Source: an uncultured Verrucomicrobiota bacterium
GTDB taxonomy: Bacteria > Verrucomicrobiota > Verrucomicrobiia > Opitutales > Opitutaceae
Length of the DNA stretch: 6,735 nt
Direction: 5' to 3'
NCBI GenBank assembly: GCA_903919625.1
Contig: CAIXIZ010000375.1
Coordinates: forward strand, 1-6,735
Both the position numbers and the translations under genes were made by a program. Positions within the stretch are counted from its first letter, which is position 1; each line of letters starts with the position of its first letter. The notes beneath the pieces were generated by a model. The model ran no database searches, had not been told where the DNA came from, and saw nothing but the letters and a program-made list of their open reading frames with translations. Positions 5,497 through 6,735 of the stretch are shown in pieces.

Positions 5497-6360
5497 ATGA
5501 AAAACCTTCCCTTCCGGGCGATCCTGGCCTTTGCGTCCCTGCTGGCCGTCGGTCACGCTGCCGACCCCGCTCCTCCCTCCCTGCTGACCCGGCCTTCGGC
5601 CGATCAGGAACTGGCGGCGCTCATCACCCAGGTCAAAGCCAGGCTCGACAAAGGCGGACACACCGAAGCGGATCTGGCGGCCGAGCTCAGGCAGTTTGAC
5701 GCGCTGTTGGCCGAGCACAAAGGGGAGAAAAGCGAGGCGGTCGCGGCGATTCTCGTGATGAAGGCGCAGCTGTTTGTGGAGATTTTCGACGAGCCGGAGA
5801 AAGGCATCGAGCTGTTCAGGCAGCTCAAGGCCGATTTTCCCGCCACCACCATGGCCAAGGAAGTGGATGGGGCGATTGCGCAGATCACCCAGCAGGCCGA
5901 GGCCGAAAAGGTTTCGCGGGCGCTTAAGCCCGGCACCCTGTTTCCGGCCTTTGCGGACAAAACCATGAAAGATCTCGACGGCCAGCCGCTTTCCCTCGAC
6001 CGCTTTAAGGGCAAAGTGCTGCTGGTTGATTTTTGGGCGACTTGGTGCGGTCCGTGCGTGGAGGAAATGCCCCACGTGATCGCCACTTACAAGAAACACC
6101 ACGCCGACGGCTTCGAGATTGTCGGGGTGAGCCTCGACCGCGAAGGCGACAAGGACAAGCTCATCGCGTTTATGAAGAAGAACGACATGACCTGGCCGCA
6201 ATTCTATGACGGCAAGTACTGGGAGAATGCGTTGTCTGTGCAGTATGGCGTCCACGCGATCCCGACCTCCTACCTGCTCGACGGCGAGGGGCACATCCTC
6301 GGGAAAGAGCTGCGGGGTGAGGCGCTGGAAAAAGCCGTGGCGGCCGCTCTGAAGAAATAG
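5497..6360 (+). CDS. Secreted TlpA/ResA-like thioredoxin-fold protein
   Basis: A 287-residue exported thiol-disulphide oxidoreductase. From ATG 5497 the protein has a signal peptide, with MKN and Arg7 followed by a hydrophobic run to VGHA, and probable cleavage near residue 21-22. Residues 30-140 form a charged, helical N-terminal region. The TlpA-type thioredoxin domain begins at about 145 (PGTLFPAFADKTMKDLDG). The redox motif is WCGPC (183-187), the cis-proline motif AIPTSYLLD begins at 254 (Pro256), and EIVGVSLDREGDK (207-219) is typical of AhpC/TSA-TlpA proteins. It should act in the periplasm, probably reducing disulphides, for example in cytochrome c maturation or on another partner; the window names no partner. 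A TTG 18 bases upstream is in frame, but it would put extra residues before a good signal peptide. No clear Shine-Dalgarno is visible for either start. Confidence 0.88.
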   Translation: MKNLPFRAILAFASLLAVGHAADPAPPSLLTRPSADQELAALITQVKARLDKGGHTEADLAAELRQFDALLAEHKGEKSEAVAAILVMKAQLFVEIFDEPEKGIELFRQLKADFPATTMAKEVDGAIAQITQQAEAEKVSRALKPGTLFPAFADKTMKDLDGQPLSLDRFKGKVLLVDFWATWCGPCVEEMPHVIATYKKHHADGFEIVGVSLDREGDKDKLIAFMKKNDMTWPQFYDGKYWENALSVQYGVHAIPTSYLLDGEGHILGKELRGEALEKAVAAALKK

Positions 6361-6406
6361 GCGGTCGGCGCCCGTTCCGCCGATGGCCCGGAGGTGAATG
6401 CCGGCC

Positions 6407-6735
6407 TCACTTCAGGCCAAATTTGGCCGGATCGAAACCGCGTTCGCGCATGGCCGCAGCCAGTGCCCCGAGATCGAGCTGCGCCCCCGGCATCAGATTG
6501 TGCGCCTTGTACCAGCCAAGGTTCATTTCGAGACAGAACTGGATCTGATTGCTGCGCGAAGCAACCGTGGTTTCGTCAAACGCGTACATCGGCCAGACCT
6601 CATGGAGCAATCCATCGGAGGTGAAGTAGCCGATGTCGAGCGGGGTGGGGGTGTTTTTCATCCAAAAGGTCATCCTTTGGGAGTGGTCATAGATGAAGAT
6701 CATGCCTTGGTCGGGGGCCAGGTCGCGGCGCTGCA
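6407..6735 (-). CDS. DUF192 family protein, C-terminal part (5' end outside window)
   Basis: The minus-strand frame is open to the right edge, reading QRRDLAPDQGMIFIYDHSQR before the core FWMKNTPTPLDIGYFTSDG. FWMKNT followed by LDI and a later CLEMNLGW are the signature of DUF192 (COG1430), small proteins of about 110-170 residues that are often exported and whose role is unknown. The ATG at 6703 is internal: the residues before it match the family's usual 'L..dqGMlF' lead-in, so the true start lies beyond base 6735. The gene converges on the thioredoxin gene with 46 bases between stops. It ends in TGA (6409-6407) after AKFGLK. The family is clear; the function is not. Confidence 0.88.
   Translation of the reverse strand, partial: QRRDLAPDQGMIFIYDHSQRMTFWMKNTPTPLDIGYFTSDGLLHEVWPMYAFDETTVASRSNQIQFCLEMNLGWYKAHNLMPGAQLDLGALAAAMRERGFDPAKFGLK

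Noticed and set aside
6403..6418. GGCCT-CACTTC-AGGCC inverted repeat between the convergent thioredoxin and DUF192 genes as a shared terminator
   Set aside because: The stem is only 5 bp, it overlaps the last codons of the DUF192 gene, and no T-run follows on either strand in the needed place.
1..6735. CRISPR array, insertion sequence, tRNA or other mobile or defence system
   Set aside because: No evenly spaced short repeats with unique spacers, no transposase or integrase motifs, no terminal inverted repeats flanked by target duplications and no tRNA-like cloverleaf were seen on either strand.

Overview
The window is GC-rich bacterial chromosomal DNA. A membrane glycosyltransferase fused to TPRs, a TlpA-like secreted thioredoxin, a remnant of a Tat-exported enzyme and weak Shine-Dalgarno sites together suggest Verrucomicrobiota, perhaps Opitutaceae-like. 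That placement rests on remembered family resemblance, not on a search. UGA is an ordinary stop here: three intact genes end in TGA.

Layout, left to right. Bases 1-372 are the C-terminal end of dihydrolipoyl dehydrogenase (+), cut by the window edge. A 260-base spacer follows, holding a weak hairpin and a roughly 48-base box that recurs near 3408-3455. Bases 633-3149 encode an 838-residue polytopic GT-C/TMTC-type glycosyltransferase with about ten TPRs (+). Bases 3150-3556 hold no convincing gene but contain two GC-rich hairpins and the second copy of the box. Bases 3557-4219 are a dead paralogue of the glycosyltransferase gene: Trp50 has become TGA, about 587 codons are missing from the middle, and the 3' end is cut. 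Bases 4220-4445 on the minus strand hold the broken 5' end of a second dead gene, apparently a Tat-exported protein. Its former start overlapped the stop of a PfkB/ribokinase gene (4442-5392, -) by 4 bases. A short divergent spacer separates ribokinase from a secreted TlpA/ResA-like thioredoxin (5497-6360, +). The window ends with a convergent DUF192 gene (6407-6735, -) whose start lies outside.

The most notable part is 3150-4445. A second copy of the glycosyltransferase locus and a second gene of the ribokinase transcription unit have both decayed, and both are cut at the same point near 4220. The simplest reading is a deletion that removed the 3' ends of two convergent genes and fused what was left. 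The remaining genes look like ordinary housekeeping or envelope functions. Nothing in the window amounts to a new defence or mobile system: there is no CRISPR array, transposase, integrase, tRNA or rRNA that I can support.
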